Source: Mesorhizobium sp. B2-4-15 (GTDB lineage Bacteria > Pseudomonadota > Alphaproteobacteria > Rhizobiales > Rhizobiaceae). From it: a stretch of 64,000 nucleotides of DNA. The notes beneath the pieces are model-generated. The model was not told the origin of the DNA, ran no database searches, and was given only the letters and a program-made list of their open reading frames with translations. The stretch is taken from contig NZ_VFUZ01000005.1 in NCBI RefSeq assembly GCF_006658505.1, positions 1-64,000 on the forward strand, written 5' to 3'. Position numbers and translations under genes: made by a program. Shown here piece after piece: positions 28,839-36,058 of this stretch (position 1 is its first letter; the number at the start of each line of letters is the position of its first letter).

Positions 28839-29906
28839 ATGTCCGCTTTCAAGCCACTCGTCTTCTCCGGTGTCCAGCCGACCGGCAATCTGCACCTCGG
28901 CAATTATCTGGGCGCCATCAAGAAATTCGTCGCCCTGCAGGATACGTCCGATTGCATCTACTGCGTCGTCGACCTGCATTCGCTGACCGCGCAGCTCGTC
29001 CATGACGACCTTGCCGACCAGACGCGGTCGATCACCGCCGCCTTTCTTGCCTCCGGCATCGATTCGAAGAAACACATCGTCTTCAACCAATCGCGGGTGA
29101 TGCAGCACGCCGAACTCGCCTGGATCTTCAATTGCGTCGCGCGCATCGGCTGGATGAACAAGATGACGCAGTTCAAGGACAAGGCCGGCAAAGACCGCGA
29201 GAACGCTTCGCTGGGTCTGCTCGCCTATCCCTCGCTGATGGCTGCCGACATCCTGCTCTATCGCGCCACCCATGTGCCGGTCGGCGAAGACCAGAAGCAG
29301 CATCTGGAGCTGACCCGCGACATCGCGCAGAAATTCAACAACGATTTTTCGGACCGCATCGCCAGGCTTGGCGTCGGCGTCGAGATGCAGGTGGGCGAGG
29401 AGACGGTGAACGGCTTCTTCCCGATCACCGAGCCGGTCATCGGCGGCCCGGCCGCGCGCATCATGAGCCTGCGTGACGGCTCGAAGAAAATGTCGAAGTC
29501 GGACCCGTCGGACCTGTCGCGCATCAACCTGACGGACGATGCCGACACCATCTCGAAGAAGATCCGCAAGGCCAAGACCGATCCGGAGGCCTTGCCTGGT
29601 GAAGTCGATGGGCTGGAGAGCCGTCCCGAGGCGGAGAACCTTGTCGGCATCTATGCGGGCCTCGCCGAGATATCGAAGGCCGACGTGCTGAAGGAGTTCG
29701 GCGGCCAGCAGTTTTCCGTCTTCAAGCCGGCGCTCGCCGATCTCGCCGTGGAGAAGTTGGCCCCGATCGCGAGCGAGATGCGCCGCATCCAAGGTGACCG
29801 CGCCTATGTCGACGCGGTGCTGAGGGACGGCGGCGAGCGCGCCGGCGCTCTCGCCGAAACGACGATGAGGACGGTGCGTGATATCATTGGGCTGCTGCAG
29901 GGCTGA
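28839..29906 (+). CDS. trpS: Tryptophanyl-tRNA synthetase
   Basis: Class I aminoacyl-tRNA synthetase that charges tRNA-Trp (355 residues). The HIGH-type motif is in [14 protein letters not shown] (about residues 12-25) and the KMSKS motif is exact in [11 protein letters not shown] (about 213-223). The region between them holds the Rossmann core with the tryptophan pocket ([23 protein letters not shown]). The C-terminal helical domain binds the anticodon. The length is typical for the bacterial enzyme. A tight hairpin lies about 55 bases after the stop. Confidence 0.97.
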   Translation: MSAFKPLVFSGVQPTGNLHLGNYLGAIKKFVALQDTSDCIYCVVDLHSLTAQLVHDDLADQTRSITAAFLASGIDSKKHIVFNQSRVMQHAELAWIFNCVARIGWMNKMTQFKDKAGKDRENASLGLLAYPSLMAADILLYRATHVPVGEDQKQHLELTRDIAQKFNNDFSDRIARLGVGVEMQVGEETVNGFFPITEPVIGGPAARIMSLRDGSKKMSKSDPSDLSRINLTDDADTISKKIRKAKTDPEALPGEVDGLESRPEAENLVGIYAGLAEISKADVLKEFGGQQFSVFKPALADLAVEKLAPIASEMRRIQGDRAYVDAVLRDGGERAGALAETTMRTVRDIIGLLQG

Positions 29907-29961
29907 TCCCTATCTTCACCATGATGGCCGAAGACATATTGGCCCAAGACATCCTGGCCTA

Positions 29962-29985
29962 AGACCGGCGGCTTGCCGCCGGTCT
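29962..29985 (+). terminator. Perfect 10-bp hairpin after trpS
   Basis: agaccggcgg / cttg / ccgccggtct, a fully paired 10-bp GC-rich stem with a 4-base loop. No T-run follows, so it may be a factor-assisted terminator or an mRNA 3'-end stabiliser. Just before it, 29923-29967 holds three imperfect 15-base units (tggccgaagacat, tggcccaagacat, tggcctaagacc). Confidence 0.6.
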
Positions 29986-30030
29986 GCTGCAGTGGCAGAT
30001 TGCGGTCGAAAAGATATCGAGTAGATAGAT

Positions 30031-30522
30031 ATGGTCTCCAAACGCCTCAGCCGCGAAGCCGGTCATCGCAGGAAATTCCTGACGATCATCGATGACACGC
30101 CCGAGTGCGAGCGCGCCGTCGCCTACGCTTCGAAGCGGGCGCAGAGCACCAGCGGCACGCTGGTGCTGCTCTATGTCATCGTGCCGGATGATTTCCAGCA
30201 CTGGCTGGGCGTCGAGAAGATCATGCGCGAGGAGGCCACCGCCACGGCGCGCGCGGCCCTCGACGGCTATGCCAACAAGGTGCGCCAGAAGCTCGGAATC
30301 GAACCGGAGATGGTGGTGCGCGAGGGCAAGCCGACGGAAGAGATCCACAAGCTGATCGAGGAAGACCAGGACATCGCCATCCTGGTGCTGGCGGCGGGCG
30401 CTGGCAAGGAAGGACCGGGGCCGCTGGTCGGCGCGGTGGCCGGCAAGGGCGCCGCCTTCCCCATTCCGGTCACCGTCGTGCCGCAAAACCTGTCCGACGA
30501 GGAGATCGACAGCCTCGCCTGA
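30031..30522 (+). CDS. Universal stress protein family protein
   Basis: Single UspA domain (163 residues) after a basic N-terminus. The core starts KFLTIIDDTPECERAVAYA and continues TLVLLYVIVPDDF. The C-terminal part, with VLAAGAGKEGPGPLV, occupies the place of the ATP-binding G-2x-G-9x-G(S/T) loop but does not match it exactly, so nucleotide binding is doubtful. These proteins act in stress survival; no specific partner is visible. It lies between trpS and nfu, as in other rhizobia. Confidence 0.86.
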   Translation: MVSKRLSREAGHRRKFLTIIDDTPECERAVAYASKRAQSTSGTLVLLYVIVPDDFQHWLGVEKIMREEATATARAALDGYANKVRQKLGIEPEMVVREGKPTEEIHKLIEEDQDIAILVLAAGAGKEGPGPLVGAVAGKGAAFPIPVTVVPQNLSDEEIDSLA

Positions 30523-30676
30523 GATCCGCCCGGGATTCAATTCCTCCAGCCAGATCCTTGGCAAAACATTCCGCCAGCCAGCCGTTCGGGCGATGCGTTT
30601 GGCTTGAATGTCCGGCCGATAGAGCCTATTTAGAATCATTCCAAACTATCTGCCCTGATCGGGCACGGAGACGGCC

Positions 30677-31246
30677 ATGTTCATCCAGACCGAATCGACG
30701 CCAAATCCGGCGACGCTGAAATTCCTGCCTGGCAAGGAAGTTCTGCTCGAAGGCACCGCCGATTTCCGCGACGCCGACAGCGCGGCGGCCGCCTCGCCGC
30801 TGGCCGGTCGGCTGTTCGAAATCCCCGGCGTCACCGGCGTCTTCTTCGGCTACGACTTCATCACCGTGACCAAGGACGGCCCCGACTGGCAGCACCTGAA
30901 GCCAGCGATCCTGGGCGCCATCATGGAGCATTTCATGTCCGGCGCGCCTGTCATGGCCAAGACCGGCCCGGCCGCCGAGACCAGCCAGACCGGCGAATTC
31001 TATGACAAGGCGGACGAGGAACTCGTCATCACCATCAAGGAACTGCTCGACACAAGAGTGCGCCCGGCGGTGGCGCAGGATGGCGGCGACATCACCTTCC
31101 GCGGCTTCGAGAACGGCACGGTGTTCCTGCACATGAAGGGCGCCTGCGCCGGTTGCCCGTCATCGACGGCGACGCTGAAGCACGGCATCCAGAACCTGCT
31201 TCGGCATTTCGTGCCTGAGGTGCAGCAGGTCGAACAGGTCGCCTGA
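30677..31246 (+). CDS. NifU/Nfu-type iron-sulfur cluster scaffold
   Basis: Fe-S cluster carrier (189 residues). Residues 1-87 form the Nfu N-terminal domain, starting MFIQTESTPNPATLKFLPG. The C-terminal NifU domain (about 112-185) carries the cluster-ligand pair Cys157-x2-Cys160 in KGACAGCPSST. The protein bridges an Fe-S cluster as a dimer and passes it to target enzymes. The two-domain layout is that of alphaproteobacterial and mitochondrial Nfu1 proteins rather than of nitrogenase-specific NifU. A strong terminator follows the gene. Confidence 0.94.
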   Translation: MFIQTESTPNPATLKFLPGKEVLLEGTADFRDADSAAAASPLAGRLFEIPGVTGVFFGYDFITVTKDGPDWQHLKPAILGAIMEHFMSGAPVMAKTGPAAETSQTGEFYDKADEELVITIKELLDTRVRPAVAQDGGDITFRGFENGTVFLHMKGACAGCPSSTATLKHGIQNLLRHFVPEVQQVEQVA

Positions 31247-31283
31247 TTCTTCCGCTCGCCGCCTGTCTATTCGCGAATAACAA

Positions 31284-31309
31284 AAAACCGGGCCGAATTG
31301 CCCGGTTTT
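31284..31309 (+). terminator. Rho-independent-type terminator after nfu
   Basis: A 9-bp perfect stem aaaaccggg / cccggtttt with an 8-base loop (ccgaattg), followed by ctgttt. It has A-rich and T-rich flanks and could work in both directions, ending nfu on the plus strand and the L,D-transpeptidase gene on the minus strand. Confidence 0.88.
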
Positions 31310-31390
31310 CTGTTTGGGACGTCCGTTGTTGCCTAGACGGTCCGCGTACGAAACTTGTTTGCCGTTTGGCCAAGCCCTGACGGGCATGGC

Positions 31391-32008
31391 CTATATCACG
31401 ATGACCTTGGCGCCGACCGAGGCGCGGTCATAGAGATCGATGATGTCCTGGTTCATCAGCCGGATGCAGCCAGACGACATGGCCTTGCCGATCGAGTTCC
31501 ATTCCGGGCTGCCGTGCAGGCGGTAACCCATGTCACCGCCCTTGTTGAACAGATACATGGCGCGCGCGCCGAGCGGGTTCTTCAGGCCCGGCTCCATGCC
31601 GCCGGCGAACTTGGCGAGCTCCGGCTGACGCTTGATCATCTGTGAAGGCGGCGTCCAGGTAGGCCATTCACGCTTGATCGCGATATGGGCCGTGCCATGC
31701 CACTCGAAGCCCTCGCGGCCAACGCCGATTCCGTAGCGGATCGCGCGTCCGCCGCCCTCGACGAAATAGAGGAACTTGTTCTGCGTATCGACGATGATGG
31801 TGCCCGGCTTTTCCTTGGTGTCGTAGTTCACTTCCTGCCGGTGGAACTGCCTCGGCACCCTTTCGATCGGGATGCGCGGCAGTTGATAACCAGCATCGGT
31901 CACCGCGCCATAGTCGTTGGAGAAAATCTGTCCGCCGATGGTGCTGCAACCGGCGATAGCAGTGGACAGCGCCAATGCGGCAAATATTGCAAGCGACTTC
32001 ATGCGCAT
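31391..32008 (-). CDS. L,D-transpeptidase (YkuD domain) lipoprotein
   Basis: Cell-wall enzyme that forms or edits 3-3 peptidoglycan crosslinks or anchors proteins to the wall. The start used here (MRMKSLAIFAALALS) gives a lipoprotein signal with lipobox IAGC and lipidated Cys21. The YkuD domain covers most of the rest: GTIIVDTQNKFLYFV, then YGIGVGREGFEWHGTAHI and the catalytic region with His165 (RLHGSPEWNSIG) and Cys181 in MSSGCIRLMNQD. The length of about 205 is normal for this short class. It is divergent from cueR. Confidence 0.93.
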   Translation of the reverse strand: MRMKSLAIFAALALSTAIAGCSTIGGQIFSNDYGAVTDAGYQLPRIPIERVPRQFHRQEVNYDTKEKPGTIIVDTQNKFLYFVEGGGRAIRYGIGVGREGFEWHGTAHIAIKREWPTWTPPSQMIKRQPELAKFAGGMEPGLKNPLGARAMYLFNKGGDMGYRLHGSPEWNSIGKAMSSGCIRLMNQDIIDLYDRASVGAKVIVI

Positions 32009-32230
32009 GAGGTGATCCGGTGCCCCGCCCAAACGTCAGCAGCACGAGTCGGCCGCTTTCTCGCCATTCATGCTGGCATTTGCTTTGCTTGCCAAGCACG
32101 CGATGCCTATATGCGGGGACTTACGCGCTGGTAAGCATATCACTATGGCATTTCGGCAACAGCCTTCACCGGATTGTGAAGGAAATTCAATGGGGCAAAT
32201 CGAGAAGCCCGCAAAAACGAGGAAACCGCC

Positions 32231-32650
32231 ATGAATGTCGGCGACGCCGCCCACCGTTCAGGCCTGCCGGCCAAGACCATCCGTTACTATGAGGAGATCG
32301 GCCTGATCGCGCCCGCGCGCGCCGCCAATGGCTACCGCGACTATTCCGGCGACGACATCCACCGGCTGACGTTTTTGCGCCGCGCGCGCAACCTCGGCTT
32401 TTCCATCGACGATTGCCGCCAGTTGATGGCGCTCTACCAGGATCGCGGCCGCGCCAGCCACGACGTGCGCGAGATCGCCGCCGCCCATGTCACGGCGATC
32501 GAGGAGAAGGTACGCGAATTGCAGTCGATGCGCTCGACCCTGCAGAAACTGATCCACGCCTGCCACGGTGACGAGCGGCCGGATTGCCCGATCTTGGATG
32601 ATATGGCGGGGACGGTGGAACGCGAACCGACCGCCGTCGGACGTCAATAG
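32231..32650 (+). CDS. cueR: Copper-responsive MerR-family regulator CueR
   Basis: MerR-family activator (139 residues). The winged helix comes first (MNVGDAAHRSGLPAKTIRYY, then EEIGLIAPARAANGYRDYS), followed by the dimerisation helix and the metal loop. The loop has Cys111-x7-Cys119 (CHGDERPDC), the spacing that CueR uses for linear Cu(I) coordination. Ser76 stands where CueR has Ser77, the residue linked to preference for monovalent ions. The best target in this window is the 19-bp-spacer promoter at 21242-21272 upstream of copA. The gene stands apart from copA by about 11 kb. Confidence 0.9.
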   Translation: MNVGDAAHRSGLPAKTIRYYEEIGLIAPARAANGYRDYSGDDIHRLTFLRRARNLGFSIDDCRQLMALYQDRGRASHDVREIAAAHVTAIEEKVRELQSMRSTLQKLIHACHGDERPDCPILDDMAGTVEREPTAVGRQ

Positions 32651-32680
32651 GTCCAAGAAAGCCGATGGGGCTCGGAGAGT

Positions 32681-32977
32681 TCAGCGCACATTCGTCGCCC
32701 AATCCCGGAAGGTCTCCAGAAGCGAACGCAAATGCAGCGGGCCGCCAGCCCCCTCAAACACGTTGTCCTTCGTCCAGCATGTCCACCAGTCGGTTGGATG
32801 CCCGCGATTGTGCGTGATCGGATCAAGGGTGCGCCCGTCGCAGTCCGTCCCCACAAGGTCGATTTTCAAGGACCAGCCGGGGTTATCGATGGTGCTGATC
32901 GAAGGACCAAACCGATGCTCCCAAACACCATCGCATTGGGCTTCGTACCAGCGGGCCAACCAATCCAGAACGTCCAT
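32681..32977 (-). CDS. Immunity protein 53 (Imm53)-like protein
   Basis: A 98-residue acidic, Trp-rich protein that fits the Imm53 pattern as I know it: LDWLARWYEAQCDGVWEH, the motif STIDNPGWSLKIDLVGTD, then DWWTCWTKDNVFEGAGG and a C-terminal LLETFRDWA helix. Imm53 proteins neutralise toxin domains of polymorphic toxin systems. No toxin gene or secretion gene adjoins it, so it is an orphan. It lies at the left edge of the accessory zone with the transposon and just after cueR, convergent with it. Confidence 0.78.
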   Translation of the reverse strand: MDVLDWLARWYEAQCDGVWEHRFGPSISTIDNPGWSLKIDLVGTDCDGRTLDPITHNRGHPTDWWTCWTKDNVFEGAGGPLHLRSLLETFRDWATNVR

Positions 32978-33032
32978 CCGGTCAAACTAGCGAAACGGCA
33001 GCGGCATGGGAAGAAGGCGTGCGCCAAGGCGG

Positions 33033-33054
33033 GGCTGTCAGGTGTATAATCGCC
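33033..33054. repeat. Transposon-end-like sequence (outer remnant)
   Basis: Ends in tgtcaggtgtataatcgcc, which resembles the right inverted repeat of the IS1595-family element (tgtcaaccagataatcgcc at 37055-37073) and the inner remnant at 33442-33467. It has the same orientation as both. It may be the end of a related, lost element. Confidence 0.45.
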
Positions 33055-33088
33055 GGACAGGACCGGTGCAGCGGGCGGCCGACTAGCC

Positions 33089-33286
33089 TTACATGCCAAG
33101 GGCCTTCATTATCTGAATTCCCAGCAAGACCATCACCGACATGGTCATAAAAAATATTCGAACGAACCAAACAAACGTGATGCGTCTCTTTCGCAATAAC
33201 CAGCACACCGTAAATGCGATGCTCATCGGGAATACCAGAACAATGAGCACAAAGGCTGTCAAAGCCACAGCAAAGTCCCCCCACAA
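33089..33286 (-). CDS. Small two-helix membrane protein, probably decaying
   Basis: 65 residues with two hydrophobic segments (VALTAFVLIVLVFPMSIAF and FFMTMSVMVLLGIQIM). The C-terminal half aligns with the protein at 33607-33816: VCWLLRKRR...VRIFF...LLGIQIMKALG against VCVLLSQRY...IRLFF...LLEMQVAVALG. The frame starts with TTG and lacks the good ribosome site of the other copy, so the gene may be degraded. Its upstream flank carries the same 40-base hairpin unit as the other copy, in mirror orientation. Confidence 0.5.
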   Translation of the reverse strand: MWGDFAVALTAFVLIVLVFPMSIAFTVCWLLRKRRITFVWFVRIFFMTMSVMVLLGIQIMKALGM

Positions 33287-33301
33287 GTAGGAACCAAGTC
33301 A

Positions 33302-33341
33302 TAACGCGAACGGCCCGCCTTATGGAAGGGCAGGCCGTTCT
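33302..33341. repeat. 40-base inverted repeat, left arm
   Basis: Perfect reverse complement of 33535-33574, with 193 bases between. Each arm is itself a near-palindrome (aacggcctgccctt / ccat / aaggcgggccgtt), so each can fold alone. The two arms precede the two homologous small membrane genes, which point away from each other. Confidence 0.92.
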
Positions 33342-33441
33342 TTGTTTCCGTGTTTCAGCTTGTTTTCTCGTGTTTTGCCAATGTCTCCGAGAGACTGAAT
33401 TTGACCTAGACCGATGTCAGGCTCGGAATCTACGCTCAGCT

Positions 33442-33467
33442 TTTGGTCTGTCAAATATATAATCGCC
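33442..33467. repeat. Transposon-end-like sequence (inner remnant)
   Basis: Twenty-one of 26 bases match the right inverted repeat of the IS1595-family element, ending in ataatcgcc immediately before the 8-base target duplication. Read outward, it behaves as the end of a second, related element whose body (the 33089-33286 gene and its hairpin) lies to the left. The present element therefore landed right at the end of a relative. Confidence 0.7.
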
Positions 33468-33475
33468 ATCGATAA
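33468..33475. repeat. Target site duplication, left copy
   Basis: Sequence atcgataa, identical to 37074-37081 on the other side of the element. Eight bases is the known duplication length of the IS1595 family. Confidence 0.92.
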
Positions 33476-33501
33476 GGCGATTATCTGGTTGACAAACCCA
33501 A
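33476..33501. repeat. Left terminal inverted repeat of the transposon
   Basis: Begins ggcgattatctggttgac; perfect reverse complement of 37048-37073 over 26 bases. Defines the left end of the element. Confidence 0.93.
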
Positions 33502-33534
33502 CGTTTGATGTTACAAGATAACAACTCGCGAGAC

Positions 33535-33574
33535 AGAACGGCCTGCCCTTCCATAAGGCGGGCCGTTCGCGTTA
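33535..33574. repeat. 40-base inverted repeat, right arm
   Basis: Lies inside the transposon, 34 bases in from the left terminal repeat, and is the exact reverse complement of 33302-33341. Located 32 bases before the start of the small membrane gene, it could fold in the 5' leader of that mRNA and affect its expression. Confidence 0.92.
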
Positions 33575-33606
33575 GGATTGCAGTTCCTGCTTAGGGAAGG
33601 GGAACT

Positions 33607-33816
33607 ATGTTTTCGCGAGGTGTCACGGTTGATCTAATTTTCACCGCTGCAGCGGGCGTCGCTACTATCGTATGCGTGCTCTTGTCTCAAAGGTACAAGG
33701 TCAAGCGGTCACTTCTTATCCGCTTGTTTTTCTTAATCATGTTTGGGGCAATTCTGCTGGAGATGCAGGTGGCAGTCGCTCTCGGGGTTTTTATTCCAAC
33801 ATCAGGCGCCCCATAG
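33607..33816 (+). CDS. Small two-helix membrane protein (transposon passenger)
   Basis: 69 residues with two hydrophobic segments (VDLIFTAAAGVATIVCVLL and LLIRLFFLIMFGAILLEM) separated by a short basic loop (SQRYKVKRS). A good ribosome site (gggaagggg) lies just before the ATG. No known family was recognised. It is paralogous to 33089-33286, and both are preceded by the same 40-base hairpin unit. It is the only passenger gene on the plus strand. Its size and topology would suit a holin-like or toxin-like membrane peptide, but nothing in the sequence proves that. Confidence 0.65.
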   Translation: MFSRGVTVDLIFTAAAGVATIVCVLLSQRYKVKRSLLIRLFFLIMFGAILLEMQVAVALGVFIPTSGAP

Positions 33817-33895
33817 GCGGGGCCTACCCAGCCGTAGGGGAATGGCTACAGGACTTGTAGGAGACCACCGGTTCCGCAAAATAGATCAATCTTCG

Positions 33896-34564
33896 CTATT
33901 CCTTGGGCTTCTTTTTCGGACGGTCATCTGGATGCACCCACCACTCCGGTCGAGCGTATTCCGCTGGTCGGCGGATATAGCCTTTTAGTCCGGGGACCAT
34001 CGCTGGCATGATGCACTCTTCCAGTTGGTCAAAGCTCATCACGAAATGAGAGATGCAATAGGGGATAACTTTGTCAGGAACGTTCTTCGTCGGCGGCGCC
34101 ACTCCCACCAATCCCTTCTTAGGGTGCCTGTCAGCGAAAAACTTGGCCGTTGCCGCTTGATCCGAATCGGCGCTCAGAAGAAACGCCCAATCGAAAATAT
34201 CGTCCTCGGCATCCATCATAAGCGACAGGGCAAGGTTGATATCCGACTGTTTCTCGCTCCTCTTTTTGCTCTCTGGATCGACTACGTGGTGCCCTTTCAG
34301 GATCGTCACGCCGCAAGCGATTTGGGCCGAATTGAAGCTGTTATGACGGTCCCGTTTCCCGGCATCGTCTTGAGGCACGGCTGTGCAGCAAACGGCCTTA
34401 ACCAGGGTTAGGCCGTTCTTCCGACAGAATATCTCTCCCAGTTTCCAAAGGCTCGCCCACTTAAGGAAGGCCTCGCCTTTTTCATGGATTGGATGGTAGA
34501 GGTTGAACCCGTCGACATAAAGCGCCGCACGTTTTCCCTCGGGCGGGTCTTGATCTTTCCCCAA
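33896..34564 (-). CDS. NYN-domain (LabA/DUF88) protein, transposon passenger
   Basis: A PIN-like NYN domain protein of 222 residues, a family of metal-dependent RNases. Acidic positions expected in the active site are visible: Asp18 with Asn21 (YVDGFNLY), Asp108 in EKQSDINLAL and Asp133/Asp135 in LLSADSDQAA. The C-terminus is basic (DDRPKKKPKE). No ATG is available at the N-terminus; the frame opens with TTG at 34564, just after an in-frame stop, with aagg about ten bases before it. Its role in the transposon is unknown: RNA cleavage in defence or element control are both possible. Confidence 0.83.
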   Translation of the reverse strand: MGKDQDPPEGKRAALYVDGFNLYHPIHEKGEAFLKWASLWKLGEIFCRKNGLTLVKAVCCTAVPQDDAGKRDRHNSFNSAQIACGVTILKGHHVVDPESKKRSEKQSDINLALSLMMDAEDDIFDWAFLLSADSDQAATAKFFADRHPKKGLVGVAPPTKNVPDKVIPYCISHFVMSFDQLEECIMPAMVPGLKGYIRRPAEYARPEWWVHPDDRPKKKPKE

Positions 34565-34658
34565 TTCTACACTACCTTGCGCTCACATCGTTGCGCTGCT
34601 CTCAGTGCAACCGCCCCAGCGCTCCGGCGACTGGGGTTTTCCTTTTTTAGGGCTATTT

Positions 34659-34829
34659 TCAATCAGTTTGGCGCTTTTGGCGCACCATATTCTTTATCTG
34701 TTCCGCCGTAAGTTTTGGTGCCTTGGCAATCTTCTTCACAACCGCCTCGAAGGATTCGTCGGATTGGTCGGTTTTCAGATCCCGCGCCGCTTCGCGGAAT
34801 TTGTCGATCTGCGGCTTTTTGTCGGGCAT
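34659..34829 (-). CDS. 56-aa charged protein (transposon passenger)
   Basis: Short gene of 57 codons including the stop. The protein starts MPDKKPQIDKFREAARDLKT and ends KNMVRQKRQTD, all helical and highly charged, with no membrane segment. It lies 95 bases upstream of the NYN gene on the same strand. The pattern IDKFREAARDL...DESFEAVVKKIAK is one I associate with small proteins encoded beside transposons in alphaproteobacteria, but I can give no function. Clean codon usage and a purposeful start support that it is real. Confidence 0.65.
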   Translation of the reverse strand: MPDKKPQIDKFREAARDLKTDQSDESFEAVVKKIAKAPKLTAEQIKNMVRQKRQTD

Positions 34830-34949
34830 GATCTCAACCTAGACGTTTTCAGGTGAATCTGATACGCAATGGCGCGAAGATGCCGATGCTATGGACGCAC
34901 CGCCACCTTCGTTCTTACCCCTTGTGGAAGGGGGCAGGGTGAACCGCCG

Positions 34950-34988
34950 TTAGGCGGCTACCGGTATTCTCCGGGTCATGAACCACAT
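34950..34988 (-). CDS. Possible 12-codon leader peptide
   Basis: A minimal frame, MWFMTRRIPVAA, preceded at the right distance by a strong ribosome site (aaggagg). Its stop overlaps a stem (gccgcctaacggcggtt). It lies upstream of the 56-aa gene on the same strand. A strong site before so short a frame suggests translation-coupled control such as attenuation, or a chance remnant. Confidence 0.35.
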   Translation of the reverse strand: MWFMTRRIPVAA

Positions 34989-35061
34989 GACACATCCTCC
35001 TTTCTCGCTTGGGCTCTGTGTCGCGACCGCCGGCAAGCTAAACCGCGACACACTCGATCTC

Positions 35062-35904
35062 TTAGGCAGCGGCCTCCTCATCGGAGCCGCTGCTTTCGGT
35101 TTCAGGAAGAGGTAGAGAATACGTGTCTCCCTCTTTAACTAGATTTCCCCTCTCCCTCTCCCTAGCGAGGAGATTATAGAGTGAGTTCCGGTTCTTGGTA
35201 ACAGCCAAGTCGGGAGGAGGATCGTTTAGCAAACTCTCGACGATTTCGCTTGTGGTCAGCCCCTTCGGATGAAGCGAGAGAAGTCGGGCGACAGCCGCTT
35301 CGTTTGGAGACATCTGCCAACTGTTGCTCGCCGCTGTATAGGGCGTGTCTTCAACGAGTCCGGCGGCGACATCATTCATGAAACGTTTGTAGCCAGAGGG
35401 CGAGAATAGACGACCGTTGTGTTTGACGATCATCTGCCGCGATTCTAGTTTTGCAATCCCTCCATAGAAAGCCTTATCCGTCCGTTGAAGCGTTTCGCCT
35501 AGGTGGGTCTTCAAAAGACCTTCCTTCAATTCCTGGTACGTTAAGCCGCGTCCTTCATCTTGAATGACCCTATGGATTGTAGCGGTCCATGTCTGGTTGC
35601 TGGCGCGCCTTGTGGCTGGCGTTGCTATCGCGCTCTTGGATGGTACCTGCGGCTTTTCGGGCTCCGGCACACTCGCCGCACCCGGCTTTTCGTCATCAAT
35701 GGAGACCGGGCTCTCGTCGTCCATCGCATCCATGAACGCCGACGCCGCTTCGATCAGCTTGTTTAGCCGTGTGCGCTTGTTCTTGATGCGCGCCTCCTCT
35801 TCGGCATGACGCGCCTTCATAGCGGACTCCTCCGTAACAAGCTGCTCAAGCTGAGCTTGCCATTTTCGGACGTCGGCGTGAGTGGGGAATGCGTGGTCGC
35901 TCAT
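35062..35904 (-). CDS. Coiled-coil, double winged-helix protein (transposon passenger)
   Basis: A 280-residue protein without a family I can name. Residues about 15-58 form a charged coiled coil (QLEQLVTEESAMKARHAEEE and following). A low-complexity Pro/Ala/Ser linker follows to about 100. Two winged-helix-like units come next: about 105-172 (TATIHRVIQDEGRGLTYQEL ... GGIAKLESRQMIVKHNGRLF) and about 195-268 (SPNEAAVARLLSLHPKGLTT ... LYNLLARERERGNLVKEGDT). The layout suggests a DNA-binding regulator or a transposition accessory factor. It lies between the transposase and the other passengers, on the same strand. Confidence 0.7.
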   Translation of the reverse strand: MSDHAFPTHADVRKWQAQLEQLVTEESAMKARHAEEEARIKNKRTRLNKLIEAASAFMDAMDDESPVSIDDEKPGAASVPEPEKPQVPSKSAIATPATRRASNQTWTATIHRVIQDEGRGLTYQELKEGLLKTHLGETLQRTDKAFYGGIAKLESRQMIVKHNGRLFSPSGYKRFMNDVAAGLVEDTPYTAASNSWQMSPNEAAVARLLSLHPKGLTTSEIVESLLNDPPPDLAVTKNRNSLYNLLARERERGNLVKEGDTYSLPLPETESSGSDEEAAA

Positions 35905-36058
35905 TTTGCCTCTACCTCTTGGCTGTCATGTAACAGCCTCCAAGTGAGTCGGCAAGCCACATAGGGGAGGGATAACTATGAGCTAGTTCTTGCGCCTTGC
36001 ATATCGCCAGAGCGGCAATTCCAACTGCACCGCCTTTCGGAAGTGTGTTCGCTTCGCG

